Shown in pieces: positions 21,460 to 31,951 of a stretch of 64,000 nt of DNA (positions are counted from its first letter, which is position 1; the number at the start of each line of letters is the position of its first letter). Origin of the DNA: Trematomus loennbergii (taxonomy: Eukaryota > Chordata > Actinopteri > Perciformes > Nototheniidae); NCBI GenBank assembly GCA_012861695.1, contig JAAOOA010000006.1:28067811-28131810 (forward strand), read 5' to 3'. The notes under the pieces were generated by a model. The model had not been told where the DNA came from, did not search any database, and was given only the letters and a program-made list of their open reading frames with translations. The position numbers and the translations under genes were made by a program.

Positions 21460-24404
21460 CAACACACTCTCACTCCATAAACGTCCAGGAGCGACGCTTG
21501 GTCAGGGTCCCGAGGCGTGCATTGGGACGCTCCTAGGCTCCTTCAGCTTCATAAAGGGACGCAAATAGCTTTCAACTGATTGCAATGTATTCCCATCGCG
21601 GGGATTTGACGCTCATGGAAGCACGCATCGTTTGTGTCGGCGGCATTTAAAGGCAATGTGAGCGTCCATTCCCATTGGATAACGGAGGATTTTACACCCG
21701 GAAGTAAGTATTCCCTTACTGTCGATTGATTTACAGTGATATCTGCACTACTCATCAACTCAAAAACACCAGATTATCCTTGTTAATTACACAACATTGA
21801 TTGGTTTAAATTGTGTGCAATGCTTTTGTATTTTTCCCCTTCGATTCGGAGAAACAAATATTTTTTCGGAGTTTAGGATGGCAGAAGACACTACACTACC
21901 CAGAATCCTCAGCTATCGTTTGGGACTACACCATGTGCTTGTTTGACAAACCCCGTGATTAGTTCTCAAGCTCTGTGATTGGATGTTGGAGTGGCAGTGC
22001 GCGTCAAACAGCACTTTGAAATGGAATGAAACCCATCGACGGCACACTATCCAAATCAAGACTCAAGACCCCCCCCCTTAGGTCACAGGCTCCTCCAACA
22101 GTGCAACACAATAAAACAGATACACAGAAAAAATAGTGCAAGTAAATACAAAAAGAAAAATAGTAAAATAGTAAAAAGTTAAATAGTGCAATAAGAGTCT
22201 ATATACAAGTGATTGGAATATGATATATTCTAAAAGTAGCAGCCAGATGAATGTTATGGATGTTGTTTCAAAGTTCAGGTGTTTAATAGTCTTCTGGCCT
22301 GTGGGATGAAGCTGTCCCTGAGTCTGGTGGTTTTAGTCCGGATGCTGCGGTACCGCCTGCCAGACGGCAGCAGACAGAACAGTTTGTGGCTGGGGTGATG
22401 GGGGTCTTTTATAATCCTGAGGGCTTTCTTTAAGGTTAACCTGGTATTTTTACTACATTTATTTTAGTTACTTTACAGATTTGGATTAATGATGTGAAAT
22501 ATAAACAACCCTTAAATCAGACTTTAGTTACACCTGAGTAAAATTCAGTGAAGGTGATTGTCAAGTGCAACAATCAGGCGAGATATTTGATAGTTGGTGC
22601 TTGAGAAGACAAAAAATGTATCTGCAGATCCCTATAAAGCATATTCATTACTCGTTATTCTCTAATTGTTCATCAAAAACTGTATATAATGGCTATTTTG
22701 CACATCCCTTTCAAGATTTCAAAGGTTTATTGAAATATCATATACACAACTACGGTGTAGTTATGCAATGATGACAAACTTGGGTCATAGGTTCCTCAAC
22801 AAGAGATCTATCAATATGTGTGTACCTCCACCATTAAACTGTCATATTCTGCACATTTCTTATTCTATCTACATACATCTTATAAGAGTATAATAAATAT
22901 GTATAATATCGGTTAAAATAAGTGCTTCAACATAGTTAACATTGCAGGAAAGTTGATTGTCAAGTCCCAAAACAAACCATGCAATATATTAAACGTTAAG
23001 TACTTTGTCAGGCTTAATATAGATACCCCCAAAGCTTTTTGCTTACATGTATTTAAAAGAAGACCTTAACCTAAAGTATTATTTAATGTTTAAATAAAGC
23101 CTAATTAGTTTGTCTGTTTTGCACATCCTCCTATTAATATCTTTGTACATCCGGCACTAAACTGTTTTATTCTAGATACCATTTACAGTATCTTCTTGAT
23201 ATTTTCTATTCTATATTTCTATCATTGACCTTCTACTTTCCTCCTATTTTGTATATACTCTTAATATTTAAATGTTTTCATAAAATATAACACATTCAAA
23301 AGTGCTTTACAAAAATGAAAGACATTAAGAAAAAGGCATTTTAAACAGTCATTAAAAAGCAACACAATCTACCTGCATTGCAATTACTCTAAACGTGTAA
23401 TAACGTGCTTTAACCAGTAGGTGTTTGGGTTAAAAAGCTGTCAAGTTTACAGTGTTAACAAAATAAAATATACTGCTGTTTCTGGTTTAGTTTACGACGG
23501 ATATATTTGTTATTGTTTTGATATTTGTAACACAAAAGCGATGAAAAAACCCACAGCAACACAGAAAAGATGGTCTTAACATGACCCAGCGGTCTAGTAG
23601 TTAATAAAAAACAATAATATCAAAACAAAATATTACTACTAACTTTATTGTGAAATTAAAACAGAACGGTAAAAGAATAGTTTCCGGTCTATTCTGAGCC
23701 CGATCTCTGTAGATAAATAAAGAACTACGACAGATGTGTAATATTTAATGCAGCCGAACCATTTATTACAATGCATTCATGTGATGACTTTCAAAGAGTA
23801 AAGCAAGCACTGCTGAATAAAGTATGATTTTATCTTTTACGAAACTTTTTTTTCATATGGAATGCAGTTGGAGGTCAACCAATCACAGAGCTTGAGAACT
23901 AATCACGGGGTTTGTCAAACAGAGCACATGGTGTAGTCCTAAACGATAGCTGAGGATTCTGGGTAGTGTAGTGTCTTCTGCCATCCTAAACTCCGAAAAA
24001 ATATTTGTTTCTCCGAATCGAAGGGGAAAAATACAAAAGCATTGCACACAATTTAAACCAATCAATGTTGTGTAATTAACAAGGATAATCTGGTGTTTTT
24101 GAGTTGATGAGTAGTGCAGATATCACTGTAAAATCAATCGACAGTAAGGGAATACTTACTTCCGGGTGTAAAATCTCCGTTATCCAATGGGAATGGACGC
24201 TCACATTGCCTTTAAATGCCGCCGACACAACGATGCGTGCTTCCATGAGCGTCAAATACCGCCGCGATGGGAATACATTGCAATCAGTTGAAAGCTATTT
24301 GCGTCCCTTTATGAAGCTGAAGGAGCCTAGGAGCGTCCCAACTGCACGCCTCGGGACCCTGACCAAGCGTCGCTCCTGGACGTTTATGGAGTGAGAGTGT
24401 GTTG
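21460..24404. mobile_element. DNA transposon with about 525-bp terminal inverted repeats, inserted in YR copy 3
   Basis: Left arm 21460-21982 and right arm 23879-24404 are inverted complements, beginning CAACACACTCTCACTCCATA. Flanks GTCTGAG at 21453-21459 and 24405-24411 are a 7-bp target duplication; the unbroken sequence in copy 2 (13045-13051) confirms the insertion. The interior has no transposase frame. It carries older repeat fragments near 22060-22440 and 22718-22800. Long arms with a 7-bp duplication do not settle the superfamily (hAT, P or Mutator-like). Confidence 0.85.
22060..22800. repeat. Teleost interspersed repeat fragments inside the long-TIR element
   Basis: 22067-22150 resembles 43254-43315 (GGTCACAGGCTCCTCCAACA). 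22237-22440 is a GC-richer block (GGATGAAGCTGTCCCTGAGT) of a kind widespread in fish genomes. 22718-22800 carries GGTGTAGTTATGCAATGATG. LINE or SINE-derived tails are likely; the class is not determined. Confidence 0.45.
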
Positions 24405-25440
24405 GTCTGAGTCAAAGCCCCGGGGGTGCAGGCTCACCCAGTCTGATATGACCCACATAATGAGAGAGGTGAAAGCCAACATGAAACACTTGAATAAGGC
24501 AGTCACTCTACATCAGTTTAAGGTGAAGAGGAACAAACTGGATCGTCTGCCGAGCCAGGCGGAGCTTCTCGCCGCCATGGCGGCCGCTGAGAAGCGCATC
24601 CCGGAGCTCCTCGACCTGATGGTCGGCACGCCGACCTCAACCACCCAGAAGCTTCTCTATGGCTATCTCACCCTCCATTGGAGCCTCCTGTATGGCCACC
24701 GTACGGGCGTGTACGCAAACATGAAAAACAGTGAGGTCTTAGAGGCAGCCATAAGGGGAACTGCTGAGGGCTACATCATCCATGTGCAGGATCACAAGAC
24801 AGCCAAGACATATGGCGAAGCACAGCTGGCGCTTACAGTAGAGGAGTTTAGCTGGGTCATGCGGTGGATGGGGATTAAAGAGGCATTGCTGGGTCCTCAG
24901 AATGAATTCTTCCTTTTCACAAGGGGGAATCGGGCCTCCAAGAACCTCAACGCTCACTTGAAGAGGGCATGGGCTGATGCTGGGCTAGAAACAGCCGTCA
25001 CCTTCACAATCCTGCGCACTGCCCTGGCTGACAATATCAAGCATCACCAAGATCCAGAAAGCCGGTTGATTCTCGCCAGGTTTATGTGTCACGACATAAC
25101 CACGGCGGACCGGTTCTACGCGAATGCGCCAGGAATAAAGGAGGCATTGAGAATCCGCTCCATGTTCAGGGCGTCATCAGATGCGGCAGCAGCTGCATCA
25201 TCATCAGAAGGATGTCTACCGCTGTCAGATGGGGAGACCTCCGAAGAGGGCTGCTATAACAGTACTGCTTCTTCTTCTTCACCTGATGGGTCATTGGAGC
25301 GGCAGCAGCAGCGGAAGCGGAAGCGGGAAGGAAAGAGGCCAATGAAGTCGGGACCGGGGCTGGTTGACACTCCTGATGATGGGCAAGGGCCGTGGACTCA
25401 ACCTGTTTGCCCTGGTGCACCGTACGAATTAGACGCCTAA

Positions 25441-27290
25441 TTTGGTCCCCAGAACCCCGCTAAACATTGTGAATATGTATACCGTGTATATAATTATTAT
25501 TATTATAGTCCCACTGTTAGGGGGCCATGCTGGAAGTCATTAGTCCGTACTTTGGGGGTCTGTGAGTAGGTATTGCACTATTTACAAAATGTATACCAAG
25601 TTTTTGGGTGCACAAAACAAAACGGCTGTTGCAAATCATGGAAGAATGTACCCACTCACCAAGTACTCAGAGTGGGCCTTATTTTGTAGGTTAAGAAATT
25701 TAGTAGTACTGTTATAGCAGCAGTAGTACGTGTAAATAACAAATTTATGTTTTAGTCTGTGTGTACTGTGGTTTTTGTTACTGCAACGTGTAAATAGTTG
25801 ATGTTTTAGGCTGTGTGTACTGTGGTTTTTGTTTAAATAAAAAAAAAAAAAAAAAAAACAATAACCTTGATGGTTCCCAGGGGCAGATAAAGTGCCACTT
25901 TCCATCAGCACCGGGGAGGCACTCTCCTTGGTGCTGAACCCTGTGATGAGCGCTCAAGTGTTGGCAGAGGAGGTGTAAGCCAGAGGAGGGTGAAAAAAAG
26001 TTAAAGTGTTTGAACCTCCAGCCCAGAAGGGGGTGGTGGTGCCAATAAGAAGGCCGAATTTGGATGCTGATGGGAGGACATAAAAGCACCACAAAATCCA
26101 CCCCCTTTAGGGTCACCAGGGGCACGAGAATACCCTCCACAGAAGGGGGGGTGGTGCCGTGAAGAAGGACGAATATGGATGCTGATGGGCGGATATAGAA
26201 GCACCATAAAAACCACCCCCCTTGTAAGGTCACCAGGGGCACGAGGTTCTGGTGGGTGTGAATACCTGTGTTTAGTCCGTGGGGGAGTGCTTAACTGCGG
26301 GGACCCGGGGACTCACGGTGTGCAAGGTTATGGAGGTGCCACTGTTAGGGGGACATGCTGGTGGTCATTAGTCCGTCCTTCGGGGCTCTGTGAGCGGGCA
26401 AAGAGAGGTGATTTTCCCCTGGTCTCTCCTGGAGGTGTGAAATAAACAGAGTCCCACTGTTAGGGACTGCTGCTGGAGGTCTCTAGTCCGTCCTTCGGGG
26501 CTCTGTGAGCGGGCAAATAGAGGTGATTTCCCCGGTCTCCGCCCTGGAGCTGTGAAAGAAACAGAGTCCCACTGTTGGGGACTGCTGCTGGAGGTCTCTA
26601 GTCCGTCCTTCGGGGCTCTGTGAGCAGGCAAATAGAGGTGATTTCCCCGGTCTCCGCCCTGGAGCTGTGAAAGAAACAGAGTCCCACTGTTAGGGACTGC
26701 TGCTGGAGGTCTCTAGTCCGTCCTTCGGGGCTCTGTGAGCGGGCAAATAGAGGTGATTTTCCCCTGGTCTCTGCTGGAGCTGTGAAAGAAACAGAGTCCC
26801 ACTGTTAGGGACTGCTGCTGGAGGTCTCTAGTCCGTCCTTCGGGGCTCTGTGAGCGGGCAAATAGAGGTGATTTTCCCCTGGTCTCTGCTGGAGCTGTGA
26901 AAGAAACAGAGTCCCACTGTTAGGGACTGCTGCTGGAGGTCTCTAGTCCGTCCTTCGGGGCTCTGTGAGCGGGCAAATAGAGGTGATTTTCCTGTTGTCT
27001 CTCCTGGAAGTGTGAAATAAGTCCCCAGACCTCTTGTTTACCGGACCTGGGGAACCCCCCCGAGACCCCCGATGCGTCCCCCTATTTTAGAAACCCGAGT
27101 AAGGTTGTGTAACTCACCACAGTAAATGTATGTATAAATGCATAACATATACAGCCGGTGGCTGTATATTATATGCGGAGAGGGATCTCGGGGCTAACTA
27201 TTGGGTAGCAGCATGACTTCCTAAACATCCCACTTCCCACCACTTCCCTTCAGCGCTGTCCGTGGTGCTGAAGTGTGAAATAAACAGAGT
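25441..27290. repeat. YR-element 3' module, copy 3
   Basis: Poly(A)-signal region with a run of about 20 As (25836-25858), two R-D-like units (25990-26240), the TTTAGTCCGTGGGGGAGTGC tail, and about six R-E units (26340-27010). A unique patch follows to 27290. Order and content parallel 14421-17500, with fewer units. No gene seen. Confidence 0.75.
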
Positions 27291-27731
27291 GCTACATTTT
27301 GTAAATAGCAGAATACCTCCAGGGCGCATAACTGCACTTTACAAGCCAGGGAAGGTGCCTGAATCCTGGGTATACATTTTGTAAATAGTGCAATACCTCC
27401 AGGGCGCATAACTGCACTTTACAAGCCAGGGAAGGTGCCTGAATCCTGGGTATACATTTTGTAAATAGTGCAATACCTCCAGGGCGCATAACTGCACTTT
27501 ACAAGCCAGGGAAGGTGCCTGAATCCTGGGGTAAACATTGTTTAATTGTTTAAGTATTTTTAAATGTATGGAACAGTGTTTTGTCTCTTTCAAAACTCTC
27601 CCGTCATTGGCCGGATACATGGGGACGATTTTATATTCACTATGACCGTTAATATTCCAGTGAGACGAAGTACGTCCGGTGACGGGAGTGATCCCATGTT
27701 AATTTTGTCCAAAAACCAGAGCATTCCTTAT
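27291..27731. repeat. R-C units and 3' terminal segment of copy 3
   Basis: Three and a half 80-bp units (27291-27530) lead into the unique terminal segment (27552-27731) shared with 17641-17818. The match ends at CATTCCTTATC, after which a gag-like gene fragment begins, giving an estimate of the element's right end. Confidence 0.65.
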
Positions 27732-28641
27732 CTCGGGGTAAACAGAACAGAGAACATCACGAAAGATGCCGAAAGCAACCAGAAATTGCCCTATGCTGAG
27801 GTCTTTGAGGAGCCGGGGGTCTGCAGCCTTAAAGACGGCAGTGATGTTTCCTCCCGTGGCAATTGCTTTATCAAACTCCGGGAAGGCAGAATGAGGCTGA
27901 CGAGATTAATGTCCTTCCCTTCGAGAATTTTAGATCTGAGCCGTGAGGAAATATTAGCGGCTTGGGAAATGAAGGCCTACCTGAAGGAGGAGCTGGGAGG
28001 GCAGAAGCCAGGGAATGAGAGGGAGCTACTTGAAAATGTGGAGCAACCTGACCCGGCATAAAACCCGGCGGCACGGGGGCAGGAAACACTGCCCTAGTCG
28101 CAGCTGAAGTTGAAGCTCCGGCAGAGATATTTTCCATGGACTGAAGGCGGGCGTCGATTAATAGCATGGAGCTAGCCAGGGATTGCAGGGAGCTAGCTAA
28201 ACTATGATCCATGAGGGGCTGATTAGCGGTGCTCCCGGGCTGGCGAGCCTGGGAAGGGGTTGATTTTTTGGACGGGCGGGCTCCTGGAGGGCTTGACTTC
28301 CTTGTCCTTTTACCTCCGCGGCTGCGGCCGCGTCCTCGCCCTGGTCTTTCGGGAGAGCTGACTGAAGCTGCTGGCACAGTCTGGGGAACCGCGCCGGAGA
28401 CTTGGTCCGAAAGCTCGCGAAGCTGGGAGAGAGGGAGGCCTGGGGCTGAGGAAATGCCCTGCTGCAGGAGACGAGCGATGAGGAAATCTGCCTCGGCTGT
28501 GCATGAGCCTCTGCGGGAAGCCACGCGAGCGCTCTGGTGCCGTTGGCTCGAGGAATTGGAAGCTACCTCGAGCGGTACATCGGAGCCAGGATCGAGAACC
28601 TCAGAAAAAGGTTTGTGAACGGAATCATTCGAATTGGACAT
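27732..28641 (-). pseudogene. Gag-like ORF1 of a Ngaro-like YR retrotransposon, frameshifted and truncated
   Basis: On the minus strand an ATG at 28641, 64 bp downstream of the left repeat A1, opens a frame of 256 codons ending at 27871. The product is Ser/Pro-rich with an RGRGRSRGG basic patch, like ORF1 proteins of teleost YR retrotransposons (family-level inference). Beyond the stop, another frame stays open (reading DKAIATGG and PRLLKDLSIG) to the YR-element boundary near 27732, so one indel near 27875 breaks the gene. The rest of the retrotransposon is absent here. Confidence 0.6.
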
Positions 28642-28704
28642 CTTAAGAAGGTTATTCTTTCTTTTAAGGTGTTTTCACGAGGAGTAGTAAAGTGGCTACC
28701 ATTG

Positions 28705-28916
28705 CGTTTTGTCACCTGAAATGACAGCTGACAGAGGGAAGAGCAGATATAAAGGGATTAGCGGGAGCTATGATAGGCTTGTGAGAATAGAGGAGAGATT
28801 GGTTAGCTGGGGAGTGACGCCCCCGATCACTTAATGAGGAAGGAGAGTGTAATGAGGTGACGTGTAATCTGAATGAAGAGCTTGGTCTTCCTGATTGAAT
28901 TTACGCTGAGCTTCAT
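28705..28916 (-). repeat. Left terminal repeat A1 of a Ngaro-like retrotransposon
   Basis: Reverse complement of 41030-41245 with few differences, starting ATGAAGCTCAGCG at 28916. It lies just upstream of the gag-like ATG on the minus strand, as expected for the A1 repeat of a split-direct-repeat element. Confidence 0.75.
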
Positions 28917-29212
28917 TTAGTAACCTGTAAAGACCTTATAAAGAACATCTTTAATGTGTTACCCCAACAACGTCCAAAACACATCCTTAGAATGTTGCAG
29001 GCAAAACGTTCCACCTTTGTTAACATATCACATTAAAGGAACGTTTTATAAAAAACTTTCTGTCATCTCAGGCCTTAATAACATCCTCAAAACATCCTCT
29101 GAATGTTGCCGTTAAAACGTTATGTCTTAGTTAACCTTAAACCTTATAGGAACATTTTTTGAAATAATAAACATCCTAAAAGGTTCTTTGAACATCAGAT
29201 TAAAATGTTTCT
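28917..29212. repeat. Degenerate tandem repeats of AACATCC/AACGTT type
   Basis: Loose units of about 60-80 bp with CATCCTNNGAATGTTGC and AAAACGTT motifs. They continue after the inserted MITE at 30378-30440, so the MITE landed in this tract. No gene. Confidence 0.55.
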
Positions 29213-29216
29213 TTAA

Positions 29217-30373
29217 CCTGTTAAGCCCGAGAGACCCCGGTACCGGGGTACTGCCGCAACATCTTGCAGGAAACAGTGTCTGAGGGCATGTTCATTTAAT
29301 AAAACTATGAATGTTTTATATCCATGTAACGGGAAGAAACTCATCTAACTGATCTTTTTTTTTTTTTTTCAAAACAAAACCCACAATGCTAACACTGTGC
29401 CTCTGAATTAGCAACGAGCGAAAAATGCTAACACCTTACTGCACCGAAAATCACTCACAAAACCTTATTATTTATCTTTTCACCACATCTAACACATCAT
29501 TTCACATCGTGAGGTGACACAGAATCGATTGACACCGACATTACCACTGAATTATACGTATTTGCGACGTTATAAGCAAAAACGGACATCAAAACAGGTG
29601 ACGCTAGGTAGCTAAAAATGCTAACATTTTTACCTTGGCTCTGTAGTCTCTCCAAAGTGGTCTTCAATGGCATTAAAACGTTAAAAACGCTGCTGAAGTT
29701 AATCCATAGGTTAATCTAATGTGTCTGTGTCCCTTTGAAATGATTTCTGATAATCCATAAGCATTAAAACTGCTTTTCCGTTTCCAGATGTCAAAGCTAG
29801 AGGTTCACTCTGATGCTAAATTACATGCGCGAAGCCCCCACCTTTTCTCTTCACAATGTGTGTGTTTGGGGGACTCCCCCTTCGATTATATTGGCTCTAA
29901 CGGTCAGAAAGAGGTGTCAACCATCAAAATTGAGCAAGGGGGCCAGAGATATGGAAAATCCACCCAAATGACCCCAGAAGTGGTTTATTTTTGCTAAATC
30001 TCTCTAAAAAGGTCAAATGTCACTTGTTTTGCATCAATCTTGATACAGGGTACTTATTATATGTTGTACTTTGGATTCCTAAAGCTTTTAGTCTACTAAC
30101 CCATCATCCAAGGGTGGTTTTCACTATAAGTAAAAATAATTTTTGGACGGACACTATAATTTACAGTTTTTTACTATGTAAAATCTGAATTTTCTTTAAA
30201 ATAAAAAACATCTATATTGATTCTGATTTTTCTACATCCAACTCACAGGTTTATCATTACTTTGAGAAAAAATATTATTAATTTAACCCTTTTAGAAGGG
30301 AAGATATGGTCATTTGTTCTGGGAATGTCATTTTCGAGCCTGAGACCTGAAAACAGGCTCAGGGCTTAACAGG
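29217..30373. mobile_element. PiggyBac-like MITE, 1157 bp, TTAA target duplication
   Basis: Termini CCTGTTAAGCCC at 29217 and its complement at 30362-30373 are flanked by TTAA at 29213-29216 and 30374-30377. No transposase frame is present, so it is non-autonomous. TTAA duplication and CC-starting ends fit piggyBac-type elements. Confidence 0.75.
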
Positions 30374-30377
30374 TTAA

Positions 30378-31176
30378 AACATTATTAGAACCTGTAGGTA
30401 ATGTTAGCCAAAGTTGTGAGAACGTTCCCCGCTAGCTGGGATGTGTGTAACAACACACACAGCCTGACAGTTCTGTTGTGTAACCTGACAATCACTATCT
30501 TTTTTATTTTGTCGTCAAGCTTTTTTGAGACATCGTGAAAGTATATTCCATATGGCAGGCTTGTCTTAAAATAGGACCCACTTAGACAACACACAAAGCA
30601 TCAAATAGCTCCAAACACGATTACTCTGTTCATAAAGATGTTACATAAGCTTTAAGTAATATGGACAGCCTTAAGCATCACACTCACAAAGACATATGAA
30701 GGTGACAGAAACGTTTTACTCTACACATGCACATAAGTTGTGATTCTGAAAAAACATGTCCAGTATACAGGATAACTCTGACGGAAAGGTGAAATTGTTC
30801 CAGGTCAATTAGCAGTGTAGGTTCCTGCTTCTATCAAAGACTGTATAAGGACATTTCTTTGGGGTCTGAAAAGTGTAGCCATTGGGGAAGTGCGTTAAAC
30901 GTGCGTTGTTCTAATATCCAGCAGGGGGCGACTCCACTGTTCTCATTGTCTAGAAGTCTATGAGAAAATGACTCTACTTCTCACTTGATTTATCTCCTCA
31001 GTAGAACTTTTTCTAATGAGTTTACGGCCCTAATCACTAGTTTCAAGTCTCCTTTATTACAGCATGATGTTGATGATGAGTTAAATAGACGATGAAGCAG
31101 GATATGCTTTAGAGCTTGACTAAGTTGCTACCTCTGCAACCTGTTAATCACGTAAAGGCCCATTAACACCCTATTG
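30378..31176. other. No gene recognised
   Basis: Continuation of the degenerate repeat tract, then unique AT-rich sequence. No frame with recognisable similarity. Confidence 0.5.
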
Positions 31177-31869
31177 CACCAGCTGAGCGTAAGACTGGCC
31201 GTAATTCTAAGTCCGACGTAGAACCGAAGGTTAAGACCAAACTAAAGTTATGACTAGTACACCACTTAGACTTAAGCCCTGTATGCATTGCGCCTGGGTG
31301 TAACTTTTACGCCAAGTATGGAGCAGGCTTAAATCGGAAAGACAGAGTAGTATCCATTGTAACGTAAAACAGGCAAGAAGGAAAATAACGATGGCAGTGC
31401 GTCTTGTTTACAGGTTTAACAACGAAAGGGCATTAAGACAAGAGAGAGTCGTCCGTGATCGAACAAACCCACTGGACATCTATTCGGACAGTGAGCTGAT
31501 AGAGAGGTTTCGTTTCGGCACACATGCCCTTTTAGAATTAATCGAGGAGATCTCCCCTCAACTACAGCATGGATCAGACAGAAACGCTGTGCTCTCCCCA
31601 ACCTTGCAGTGCTGATTGCGCTCAGATTTTACGCTAACGGGCTGCTTTGAATGGAGAAGTTTGAGTGTTAAATTATGTAGACGTGTGTTGCTTGGGAACA
31701 ATTACTGTTTCGTGTGTATTGACGTGGACGCGCATCTTAAGACTAGGCGCAGCTATGACCGTGACTAGTCAGGCTTGGTGTACTCGGTGTAAATTCGAAT
31801 CACTAAGTTGGAAGTAGCTAAGCCCGACGTTAGAGTTAAGACCTACTTTTTTACGCCCAGCTGATGCAC
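31177..31869. mobile_element. Decayed PIF/Harbinger element with transposase N-terminus
   Basis: Ends read as imperfect inverted complements around GCACCAGCTGAGCGTAA and its counterpart near 31852-31868; the boundaries are approximate. The plus-strand frame 31391-31615 encodes RDRTNPLDIYSDSELIERFR, the hallmark N-terminus of HARBI1-like transposases. After SPTLQ a frameshift interrupts a VLIALRFYANG continuation, and the DDE domain is missing. It lies 83 bp from the 3' end of gnrhr. Confidence 0.7.
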
Positions 31870-31951
31870 TCCACTGGTTCTCAAAACCAATATGGCGATG
31901 GCTCTAGAACTTGTGGCTTAAAAATGATAGTCAACAAACCAAAGGGTAAAG

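Larger units (their letters stand above)
19492..25440 (+). pseudogene. Tyrosine-recombinase gene, copy 3, frameshifted and interrupted
   Basis: Starts at ATG 19492 with the same two fingers. A one-base deletion in the TCTTGAGG stretch near 20022 shifts the frame, which stops at 20082. The repeat domain continues (20109-21065) with several further indels. A 2945-bp element (21460-24404) with a 7-bp target duplication then splits the catalytic region after the codons for GYMSE. The C-terminal part (24412-25440) is open and keeps the Arg, Lys, TILR, CHD and RFY landmarks. It ends in a short ELDA tail, unlike copy 2, which suggests copy 2's tail is the derived one. This copy cannot encode a full enzyme as it stands. 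Confidence 0.85.

Noticed and set aside
27564..28061. Plus-strand 165-aa ORF
   Set aside because: It runs across the join between the YR-element end and the antisense of the gag-like gene, so it is a chimera of two elements.
28229..28618. Plus-strand 129-aa Arg-rich ORF
   Set aside because: Antisense shadow of the GC-rich gag-like frame.
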